From Flavobacteriaceae bacterium (lineage in GTDB: Bacteria > Bacteroidota > Bacteroidia > Flavobacteriales > Flavobacteriaceae), in assembly GCA_002690085.1 (NCBI GenBank), contig NZDM01000009.1, positions 1-5,579 of the forward strand: a DNA stretch of 5,579 nucleotides, in the 5' to 3' direction. Both the position numbers and the translations under genes were made by a program. The notes beneath the pieces were generated by a model, which was not told the DNA's origin, searched no databases, and was given only the letters and a program-made list of their open reading frames with translations. This document shows positions 1 through 5,579 of the stretch, piece by piece (within the stretch, counting starts at the first letter, position 1; every line of letters starts with the position of its first letter).

Positions 1-1
1 T

Positions 2-35
2 TTTGTATTAATTAAATGCTAAAATGCTATTTTTC
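2..35 (+). promoter_or_regulatory. Weak candidate promoter for prfC, Bacteroidota type
   Basis: The Bacteroidota primary sigma factor recognises a -7 element TAnnTTTG and a -33 element TTTG or TTG about 19-21 bases upstream. A TTTG lies at 2-5 and TATTTTTC at 28-35, matching TAnnTTTG except at the last base, with 22 bases between them. This would start transcription near position 42 and leave a leader of about 70 bases before prfC. A second -7-like match, TATATTTA at 94-101, has no properly spaced partner. In DNA this AT-rich such matches arise by chance, and the real promoter may lie left of the window, so this is only a candidate. Confidence 0.22.
14..29. repeat. Perfect 8-bp tandem direct repeat in the prfC leader
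   Basis: The octamer AAATGCTA occurs twice in direct succession, at 14-21 and 22-29, with no mismatch. It overlaps the candidate -7 element of the weak promoter call. It could be a duplicated regulator half-site or simple slippage in AT-rich DNA; the sequence does not decide between them. Positions 36-115 show no further structure beyond AT richness. Confidence 0.4.
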
Positions 36-115
36 AATTTTACTAAATTAACATTAAGAAGGCTAATTACAGCATATCTTCATTTGATAGTGGTATATTT
101 ACAAAAATTATTTTA

Positions 116-1702
116 ATGTCTTTTAACAGTGAAATCCAGCGCCGACGCACTTTTGGTATTGTATCACATCCAGATGCTGGTAAAACTACCCTCACCGAAA
201 AACTACTATTATTTGGAGGTGCCATACAAGAAGCTGGGGCTGTTAAAAGCAACAAGATTAAAAAAGGGGCTACTAGCGACTTTATGGAAATTGAACGACA
301 ACGTGGGATTTCTGTAGCTACATCTGTTTTGGCCTTTGAATACAATGGAATCAAAATTAATATTTTAGACACTCCAGGTCACAAAGATTTTGCCGAAGAC
401 ACCTTTAGAACACTCACGGCTGTAGACAGTGTCATTGTAGTCATTGATGTGGCTAAAGGGGTAGAAGAGCAAACCGAAAAACTAGTGAAGGTATGCAGCA
501 TGCGGAACATCCCAATTATTGTATTTATCAATAAATTAGACCGTGAAGGAAAAGATGCTTTTGATCTTTTAGACGAAGTTGAACAAAAATTAGGACTAAA
601 AGTCACCCCTTTAAGTTTTCCAATTGGAATGGGTTATGATTTTAAAGGAATTTACAATTTATGGGAGAAAAATATCAATCTATTTGCTGGAGACAGTAAA
701 AAGAACATTAGCGATACGGTTGAAATTTCAAATTTAAATGATTCAAAACTAAATGGGCTCATTGGAGATTCTGCTGCAGAAACACTGAGAGATGAAATTG
801 AATTGGTACAGGGTATTTATCCAAAATTCAATATAGAAAACTACCAAGAAGGGAATTTACAACCTGTATTTTTTGGATCCGCCCTTAATAATTTTGGTGT
901 CAAAGAATTGTTAGATTGTTTTATAAAAATTGCACCCATGCCACGGCCTAAGGCCAGTGAAGAGCGTTTGGTAAACCCTAAAGAAGATAAATTCTCCGGT
1001 TTTGTCTTTAAAATTCATGCCAATATGGATCCCAAACACCGCGATCGCTTGGCCTTTATCAAAATTGTTTCAGGAACTTTCAAGCGCAATACGCCCTATT
1101 TACATGTACGTCACAACAAAAAATTAAAATTTTCAAGTCCCAATGCTTTTTTTGCTGAAAAAAAGGCAATAGTAGACATTTCATATCCTGGCGATATTGT
1201 GGGGCTTCACGATACAGGGAATTTTAAAATTGGTGACACGCTCACCGAGGGTGAAATCTTAAATTTCAAAGGCATTCCAAGTTTCTCACCAGAACATTTT
1301 AGATACATTAACAATGCAGATCCCATGAAGTCCAAACAACTCTTCAAAGGGATTGATCAATTGATGGACGAAGGTGTTGCACAGTTATTTACCTTGGACC
1401 TGAACGGTCGTAAAGTTATTGGAACCGTAGGCGCTCTACAATATGAAGTCATTCAGTACCGCTTAGAGCATGAATATGGTGCTAAATGTAGCTATGAAAA
1501 TTTAAATGTCCATAAAGCAGCTTGGGTAGAACCTAAAGATCCTAAGAGTGAAGAATTTAGTGAATTTAAACGGGTTAAGCAACGCTTTTTGGCAAAGGAT
1601 AAACAAGGGCAATTGGTGTTTTTAGCAGATTCAAAATTCTCATTGCAAATAACCGAACAAAAATACCCATCTATTAAATTTCATTTGACCTCAGAATTTT
1701 AA
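116..1702 (+). CDS. prfC: Peptide chain release factor 3 (RF3), translational GTPase
   Basis: RF3 is a cytoplasmic GTPase that binds the post-termination ribosome and drives release of RF1 or RF2 for recycling; in E. coli it also supports post-peptidyl-transfer quality control. The protein is 528 aa, against about 529 for E. coli PrfC, and aligns with it from memory along its whole length. The GTPase motifs are complete: G1 HPDAGKTT at residues 18-25, G2 around RGISV 63-67, G3 DTPGH 85-89, G4 NKLD 139-142 and G5 SAL 255-257. A beta-barrel domain II follows at about 290-380, with the family signature NMDPKHRDR, then the C-terminal domain III to residue 528. ATG 116 is the first possible start: the frame is open upstream to a stop at 44-46 but contains no ATG, GTG or TTG. 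No Shine-Dalgarno sequence precedes it (TTATTTTA just upstream), which is common in Flavobacteriia. The gene converges on the rpoC unit. No damage or odd codon use was seen. EF-G and TypA are excluded by length and by the RF3-type G1 sequence. Confidence 0.97.
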   Translation: MSFNSEIQRRRTFGIVSHPDAGKTTLTEKLLLFGGAIQEAGAVKSNKIKKGATSDFMEIERQRGISVATSVLAFEYNGIKINILDTPGHKDFAEDTFRTLTAVDSVIVVIDVAKGVEEQTEKLVKVCSMRNIPIIVFINKLDREGKDAFDLLDEVEQKLGLKVTPLSFPIGMGYDFKGIYNLWEKNINLFAGDSKKNISDTVEISNLNDSKLNGLIGDSAAETLRDEIELVQGIYPKFNIENYQEGNLQPVFFGSALNNFGVKELLDCFIKIAPMPRPKASEERLVNPKEDKFSGFVFKIHANMDPKHRDRLAFIKIVSGTFKRNTPYLHVRHNKKLKFSSPNAFFAEKKAIVDISYPGDIVGLHDTGNFKIGDTLTEGEILNFKGIPSFSPEHFRYINNADPMKSKQLFKGIDQLMDEGVAQLFTLDLNGRKVIGTVGALQYEVIQYRLEHEYGAKCSYENLNVHKAAWVEPKDPKSEEFSEFKRVKQRFLAKDKQGQLVFLADSKFSLQITEQKYPSIKFHLTSEF

Positions 1703-1744
1703 ATAAAAAAAACCGCTTTAATAAATGGGGGATTTTTTTTATTT
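1701..1744. terminator. Shared bidirectional terminator between convergent prfC and the DUF3467 gene
   Basis: The stretch folds into one hairpin. The outer arms 1701-1712 and 1733-1744 are perfectly complementary over 12 A/T pairs. After an unpaired A at 1732, C1713-C1714 pair with G1730-G1731, an internal mismatch around G1715 follows, C1716 can pair with G1727 or G1728, and TTT 1717-1719 pairs with AAA 1723-1725 over a three-base loop. Each strand reads a GC-containing core followed by an eight-T run (1733-1740 on +, the A run 1705-1712 read on -), so it should act intrinsically in both directions. The stem includes the last two bases of the prfC TAA and the first two positions of the DUF3467 stop triplet. 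The core is short and imperfect, so strength is uncertain and may be unequal in the two directions. Confidence 0.72.
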
Positions 1745-2057
1745 ATGCCTGACCGGTAGGCCCAAAATTAAGTGGCATGGGCGGCTGTTCGTAATCTTTG
1801 ATCTCACCATGTGCCTGCTCAAAACGTTTGACATTGTCGTTTAAGGCTTTGGTAAGACGTTTAGCATGCTGTGGCGTCAAAATAATTCGCGACTTTACTT
1901 TGCTTTTTGGCACCCCTGGCATGATGTTTACAAAATCGACTACAAACTCAGAAACAGAATGGTTGATAATCGCTAGATTAGAATAAGTGCCTTCGGCGAC
2001 AGATGCATCGAGCTCGATATTAATTTGACCTTTTTGTCCCTTCTTTGTTTCACTCAT
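1743..2057 (-). CDS. DUF3467 family small protein, co-transcribed with rpoC, function unknown
   Basis: This 104-aa soluble protein has no signal peptide, membrane segment or cysteine. I recognise it as a DUF3467-type protein from its pattern: a charged N-terminus (residues 1-11), a central beta-rich part with Y25-S-N, E37-F-V-V-D-F and the P47-G turn, then R57-I-I-L-T-P62, and an amphipathic helix at about 62-85 ending in the G84-E-I motif. A proline-containing tail (PPMPLNFGP, 92-100) follows. No catalytic residues are evident, and the biochemical role of the family is not established to my knowledge. The chosen ATG lies three bases after the rpoC stop; the preceding GTG (2058-2060) is an alternative start adding one residue. 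The tight spacing means co-transcription with rpoC, and in many Bacteroidota genomes a gene of this family sits behind rpoC (recollection). A role tied to RNA polymerase is a reasonable but untested inference. The stop lies inside the shared terminator stem. Confidence 0.88.
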   Translation of the reverse strand: MSETKKGQKGQINIELDASVAEGTYSNLAIINHSVSEFVVDFVNIMPGVPKSKVKSRIILTPQHAKRLTKALNDNVKRFEQAHGEIKDYEQPPMPLNFGPTGQA

Positions 2058-2063
2058 CACCTA
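2055..2063 (-). promoter_or_regulatory. rpoC stop / DUF3467 start junction, probable translational coupling
   Basis: Read on the minus strand the junction is TAG-GTG-ATG: the rpoC stop (2061-2063), then an in-frame GTG, then the ATG of the small gene. Three bases separate stop and ATG, or none if GTG is used. There is no convincing Shine-Dalgarno sequence; the nearest purine run, TAGGTG, is too close to the ATG to place the ribosome in the usual way. Reinitiation by ribosomes finishing rpoC is the likeliest way this gene is translated, which would tie its output to beta' synthesis. Confidence 0.5.
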
Positions 2064-5000
2064 TAAATTGTAGGATTGTTTTTCTTGTTTGGCTTTCATC
2101 AAACTTTCCAATTCTTCAACAGATCCAACAATCATATTGTCATACTTGCGAAGGCCTGTACCAGCAGGAATTCTATGCCCAACAATCACATTTTCTTTAA
2201 GACCTTCTAAAGAGTCTACCTTTCCATTTACAGCAGCTTCATTTAATACTTTGGTTGTCTCTTGGAAAGAGGCCGCAGAAATAAAGGACTTGGTTTGTAA
2301 GGAGGCACGTGTAATTCCTTGCAGAATTGGAGTAGCCGTTGCTGGCCGCGCATCGCGTGCCGATACAAGGGTCTTGTCCTCGCGTGTTAAAATGGAATTT
2401 TCATCTCTTAACTCACGGGCTGTAACAATCTGACCCGCTTTAAGCGTGGCAGAATCTCCTGCATCCTCAATGACTTTTTTACCAAAAATATCATCATTTT
2501 CATCAATGAAATCGGATTTGTGAACCAATTGATTTTCTAAGAAAATAGTGTCACCAGAATCTTCAATTCTAACTTTTCGCATCATTTGACGAACCACCAC
2601 TTCAAAGTGTTTGTCATTAATTTTCACCCCTTGCAGACGGTAAACCTCTTGAACTTCGTTCACCAAGTATTGTTGTACTGCAGATGGGCCTTTAATGTTG
2701 AGTATGTCATTTGGCGTAACAGATCCGTCAGACAATGGCATCCCAGCTTTTACAAAGTCATTTTCCTGTACCAAAATTTGATTGGACAACTTGACCAAGT
2801 ATTTCTTGATAGCACCTGTCTTTGATTCGATGATAATTTCTCTGTTACCTCGCTTGATTTTGCCAAAGGAAACCACCCCATCAATCTCACTAACCACTGC
2901 TGGGTTAGAAGGATTACGTGCTTCAAAAAGTTCTGTTACACGTGGCAAACCACCTGTAATATCTCCGGCTTTGGAAGACTTACGTGGTATTTTTACTAAA
3001 ATCTTACCAATAGCAATTTTATCGTTGTCTTCAATCATTAAATGCGCGCCGACTGGTAGATTATAAGAACGAATGACACCACCTTTTCCATCTTCAATAT
3101 GTAGAGTAGGAATCAATTTTTTATTTCTAGACTCAGAAATAACTTTCTCTTGAAATCCAGTTTGCTCATCAATTTCAACTTGATAAGTTACACCTTGTTC
3201 TATGTTTTCATAACGTACTTTTCCTGAAAATTCAGAAATAATAACACCATTGTATGGATCCCATTGACAAACGACGGTTCCTTTTTTAATCTTTTGTCCA
3301 TTTTTAACAAAAATAGAAGACCCGTAAGGAATGTTATTTGTGCTCAATACAATACCTGTTTTCTTATCTACCAATTTAATTTCAGATGTTCTTGAAATCA
3401 CAATATTAATGTCATTCCCTTCATTGTCTTTACCTTTTACAGTTTTTAAATCTTCGATTTCAGCTATACCGTCAAATTTGACAGTCAAACTGTTTTCTTC
3501 AGAAATATTCCCAGCAATTCCTCCAACGTGGAAGGTTCTCAAGGTCAACTGTGTTCCAGGCTCCCCAATAGATTGGGCAGCAACCACACCAACAGCTTCT
3601 CCAATTTGTACCATTTTTCCAGTCGCTAAATTACGACCATAACATAGGGCACAAATTCCGGTCTTGGCTTCACATGTAAGTGGAGACCTGACATCAATAG
3701 ATTCAATCGCTGAAAGCTCAATTTTCCTTGCAACGGCTTCATCAATATGAGAACCAGCTGCAGCCAAAAGCGTTTCTGAAATTGGGTCATAAACATCATT
3801 CAGTGATGTACGACCAACAATTCTTTCCTCTAATGTCTCAACAACTTCTTCGTTTTTCTTCAAAGGTTCTACCTTGATACCACGTAGGGTACCACAATCG
3901 TGTGAATTGACAATCACATCTTGAGAAACATCTACCAATCGACGTGTTAGATAACCCGCATCGGCAGTTTTCAAAGCCGTATCTGCCAATCCTTTACGAG
4001 CACCGTGTGTGGAGATAAAGTATTCTAAAATCGATAGCCCCTCTTTAAAGTTAGAAAGGATTGGATTCTCAATAATTTCTCCGCCACCAGCATTGGATTT
4101 TTTAGGCTTGGCCATCAAACCACGCATACCAGTTAACTGTCGAATTTGTTCCTTAGAACCACGAGCTCCAGAATCAAGCATCATGTATACAGAGTTAAAT
4201 CCTTGTTGGTCTTCGCGAATGCGCTTCATAGAAAGTTCTGTCAACTCAGCGTTTGTTGAGGTCCAAATATCGATGACCTGATTGTAACGTTCATTGTTGG
4301 TAATCAATCCCATATTATAATTAGCCATAATACCATCGACTTGCTCGTTTGCAGCATCAATCATGGTGTGCTTCTCTTTTGGGATGATAATATCTCCCAA
4401 ACTGAAAGACAAGCCCCCTTTGAAGGCAAAATTATATCCTAAAGACTTGATTTCGTCCAAGAAAACAGCCGTTTCTGGTACAGATGTTACCTTAAGAATT
4501 CCGTGAATGATATCTCGAAGTGATTTTTTAGTCAATACCTCATTGATATAACCGGCAGCTGCAGGTACTTTTTCATTAAAAAGCACACGTCCTACAGTCG
4601 TTTCAATCAACTGAGTTTCCAATACACCTTCGGCATTTAAATCTTCAGTTCTTACACGTATTTCTGCATTTAAATCCACACATTTTTCATTGTACGCAAT
4701 GATGACTTCTTCAGGTGAATAAAAGGTTAAACCTTCCCCTAAAATTTTGACTGCTTTCGTAGACTTTCGCAACTTGGTCATATAATACAAACCGAGCACC
4801 ATGTCTTGTGAAGGTACTGTAACAGGTGAACCGTTTGCAGGGTTTAAGATGTTATGAGAGGCAAGCATCAAAAGCTGCGCTTCCAAAATAGCTTCAGGAC
4901 CCAGTGGCAAGTGAACTGCCATTTGATCTCCATCAAAATCAGCATTAAAAGCCGTACACACTAGTGGGTGTAATTGAATCGCTTTTCCTTCTATCAACTT

Positions 5001-5579
5001 AGGCTGAAATGCTTGAATTCCCAAACGGTGTAAAGTAGGCGCACGGTTAAGGAGAACAGGATGTCCTTTCAAAACATTTTCTAAAATATCCCAAACTACA
5101 GGCTCTTTTTTATCAATAATTTTCTTAGCAGATTTAACGGTTTTTACAATCCCTCTTTCAATTAATTTCCGAACAATAAAAGGTTTGTACAATTCAGCTG
5201 CCATATTTTTAGGCAATCCACATTCAAATAATTTTAACTCAGGTCCAACAACAATAACAGAACGCGCTGAATAATCTACACGTTTTCCAAGTAAGTTTTG
5301 ACGGAAACGACCTTGCTTTCCTTTGAGAGAATCTGAAAGTGATTTCAAAGGTCGGTTGGAATCCGTTTTTACCGCTGATGACTTTCGTGTATTATCGAAA
5401 AGAGAGTCTACTGATTCTTGTAGCATGCGCTTTTCGTTTCTTAGAATGACTTCTGGCGCTTTGATTTCAACTAAACGTTTCAATCGGTTATTTCTAATGA
5501 TAACTCGGCGGTATAAATCATTCAAATCAGAAGTGGCAAAACGGCCACCATCTAATGGTACCAAAGGACGTAACTCTGG
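2061..5579 (-). CDS. rpoC: DNA-directed RNA polymerase subunit beta', partial (5' end outside window)
   Basis: Beta' forms the catalytic half of the RNA polymerase core (alpha2-beta-beta'-omega). The frame is open to the right edge; positions 5565-5579 encode PELRP, joining directly to the conserved LVPLDGGRFATSDLNDLYRR block, so the gene continues outside and the TTG at 5562-5564 is an internal Leu codon. The visible 1172 residues contain, in order: the GKRVDYSARSV block; catalytic NADFDGDQ at fragment residues 212-219; the F-loop region (GARGSKEQIRQ, ending about residue 492); the bridge helix (HGARKGLADTALK, from about 519); the zinc-site cysteines 562, 636, 643 and 646; the trigger-loop halves flanking an SI3-like insertion (about 688-872); and the C-terminal NEVQEVYRLQGVKI and SFISAASFQET blocks. 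The four cysteines fall at a constant offset of 252 from E. coli C814, C888, C895 and C898. By the same comparison about 245 N-terminal residues are missing, giving a whole protein of roughly 1420 aa. All landmarks are intact. Confidence 0.98.
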   Translation of the reverse strand, partial: PELRPLVPLDGGRFATSDLNDLYRRVIIRNNRLKRLVEIKAPEVILRNEKRMLQESVDSLFDNTRKSSAVKTDSNRPLKSLSDSLKGKQGRFRQNLLGKRVDYSARSVIVVGPELKLFECGLPKNMAAELYKPFIVRKLIERGIVKTVKSAKKIIDKKEPVVWDILENVLKGHPVLLNRAPTLHRLGIQAFQPKLIEGKAIQLHPLVCTAFNADFDGDQMAVHLPLGPEAILEAQLLMLASHNILNPANGSPVTVPSQDMVLGLYYMTKLRKSTKAVKILGEGLTFYSPEEVIIAYNEKCVDLNAEIRVRTEDLNAEGVLETQLIETTVGRVLFNEKVPAAAGYINEVLTKKSLRDIIHGILKVTSVPETAVFLDEIKSLGYNFAFKGGLSFSLGDIIIPKEKHTMIDAANEQVDGIMANYNMGLITNNERYNQVIDIWTSTNAELTELSMKRIREDQQGFNSVYMMLDSGARGSKEQIRQLTGMRGLMAKPKKSNAGGGEIIENPILSNFKEGLSILEYFISTHGARKGLADTALKTADAGYLTRRLVDVSQDVIVNSHDCGTLRGIKVEPLKKNEEVVETLEERIVGRTSLNDVYDPISETLLAAAGSHIDEAVARKIELSAIESIDVRSPLTCEAKTGICALCYGRNLATGKMVQIGEAVGVVAAQSIGEPGTQLTLRTFHVGGIAGNISEENSLTVKFDGIAEIEDLKTVKGKDNEGNDINIVISRTSEIKLVDKKTGIVLSTNNIPYGSSIFVKNGQKIKKGTVVCQWDPYNGVIISEFSGKVRYENIEQGVTYQVEIDEQTGFQEKVISESRNKKLIPTLHIEDGKGGVIRSYNLPVGAHLMIEDNDKIAIGKILVKIPRKSSKAGDITGGLPRVTELFEARNPSNPAVVSEIDGVVSFGKIKRGNREIIIESKTGAIKKYLVKLSNQILVQENDFVKAGMPLSDGSVTPNDILNIKGPSAVQQYLVNEVQEVYRLQGVKINDKHFEVVVRQMMRKVRIEDSGDTIFLENQLVHKSDFIDENDDIFGKKVIEDAGDSATLKAGQIVTARELRDENSILTREDKTLVSARDARPATATPILQGITRASLQTKSFISAASFQETTKVLNEAAVNGKVDSLEGLKENVIVGHRIPAGTGLRKYDNMIVGSVEELESLMKAKQEKQSYNL
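2964..3518 (-). other. rpoC: SI3-like insertion in the trigger loop of rpoC
   Basis: The trigger-loop half ending TFHVGG (codons ending at 3519) is separated from the half starting DITGGLPR (from 2963) by about 185 codons. E. coli beta' carries the lineage-specific insert SI3 of about 188 residues at the same place, made of sandwich-barrel hybrid motifs. Short blocks match from memory, such as VPYG/IPYG and the WDP followed by a VISE/ITEV strand. The insert affects trigger-loop movement, pausing and transcript cleavage in E. coli. Boundaries are approximate to within a few codons. Confidence 0.82.
3642..3896 (-). other. rpoC: Second beta' zinc-binding site, four cysteine codons
   Basis: Cysteine codons at 3894-3896, 3672-3674, 3651-3653 and 3642-3644 give the spacing C-X73-C-X6-C-X2-C, the same as the structural zinc site of E. 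coli beta' (C814, C888, C895, C898). All four ligands are kept. The other beta' zinc site, near the N-terminus, is outside the window. Confidence 0.93.
4923..4946 (-). other. rpoC: RNA polymerase active-site motif NADFDGDQ in rpoC
   Basis: These eight codons encode the invariant beta' motif whose three aspartates hold the catalytic magnesium ion for nucleotide addition (E. coli D460, D462 and D464). All three aspartates are present, so the encoded subunit should be catalytically competent. Confidence 0.97.

Noticed and set aside
21..33. Possible small hairpin AAAAT-GCT-ATTTT as a terminator of a gene to the left
   Set aside because: Five A/T pairs with a short loop are far too weak, and no T run suitable for termination follows.
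67..372. Minus-strand 101-aa open frame over the 5' end of prfC
   Set aside because: It lies antisense to the conserved GTPase domain and its translation resembles no family I know; it is a shadow frame.
116..1702. Possibility that the GTPase is EF-G, TypA/BipA or a tetracycline-resistance ribosomal protection protein
   Set aside because: Those proteins are longer (about 600-700 aa), and the sequence follows RF3 along its full 528 aa, including SHPDAGKTT and NMDPKHRDR.
1798..1986. Plus-strand 62-aa open frame opposite the DUF3467 gene
   Set aside because: The minus-strand frame matches a known family and has operon context; the plus-strand frame has neither.
2089..4281. Several plus-strand open frames of 79-114 aa (2089-2433, 2586-2825, 2782-3066, 3331-3642, 4009-4281)
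   Set aside because: All are antisense to strongly conserved rpoC codons, with no recognisable product or start context; long conserved genes commonly give such antisense frames.
5562..5564. TTG as the start of rpoC, giving a 1167-aa protein
   Set aside because: The frame stays open to the window edge and the five codons upstream (PELRP) continue the conserved beta' sequence, so this TTG is an internal leucine codon of a gene cut by the window.
1..5579. A novel defence, mobile or biosynthetic system
   Set aside because: Every long reading frame is an intact conserved housekeeping gene, with no integrase, transposase, inverted terminal repeats, CRISPR-like repeats or tRNA; only the DUF3467 protein has unknown biology.

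Overview
This window looks like chromosomal core DNA from a member of the Bacteroidota, most likely class Flavobacteriia. The evidence is low G+C DNA, no Shine-Dalgarno sequence in front of prfC, an rpoC reading frame with a short glycine-rich loop I associate with this phylum, and a small DUF3467-type gene directly behind rpoC. The genus cannot be named from this sequence alone.

Layout from left to right: positions 1-115 are an AT-rich leader with no gene. It holds an 8-bp tandem repeat and a weak candidate promoter. Positions 116-1702 (+) are a complete prfC, encoding peptide chain release factor 3 (528 aa) with all GTPase motifs intact. A 40-bp gap follows, and an imperfect hairpin there appears to serve as a shared bidirectional terminator whose stem includes parts of both flanking stop codons. 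Positions 1743-2057 (-) encode a 104-aa DUF3467-like protein of unknown function. Positions 2061-5579 (-) are the C-terminal 1172 codons of rpoC, the beta' subunit of RNA polymerase. The gene enters from the right edge, so its first roughly 245 residues, including the N-terminal zinc finger, lie outside the window.

rpoC and the DUF3467 gene form one transcription unit: the rpoC stop codon and the next ATG are separated by three bases. Further genes, presumably rpoB and ribosomal protein genes, would lie upstream beyond the right edge, but that is an expectation from other genomes and is not seen here. prfC converges on this unit from the other side. Both units belong to gene expression (transcription and translation termination or quality control), but they are transcribed independently and nothing suggests co-regulation.

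I found no mobile element, CRISPR array, RNA gene, frameshift or sign of horizontal transfer. The only part of the window with unknown biology is the small rpoC-linked DUF3467 protein; the rest is well-conserved housekeeping sequence.
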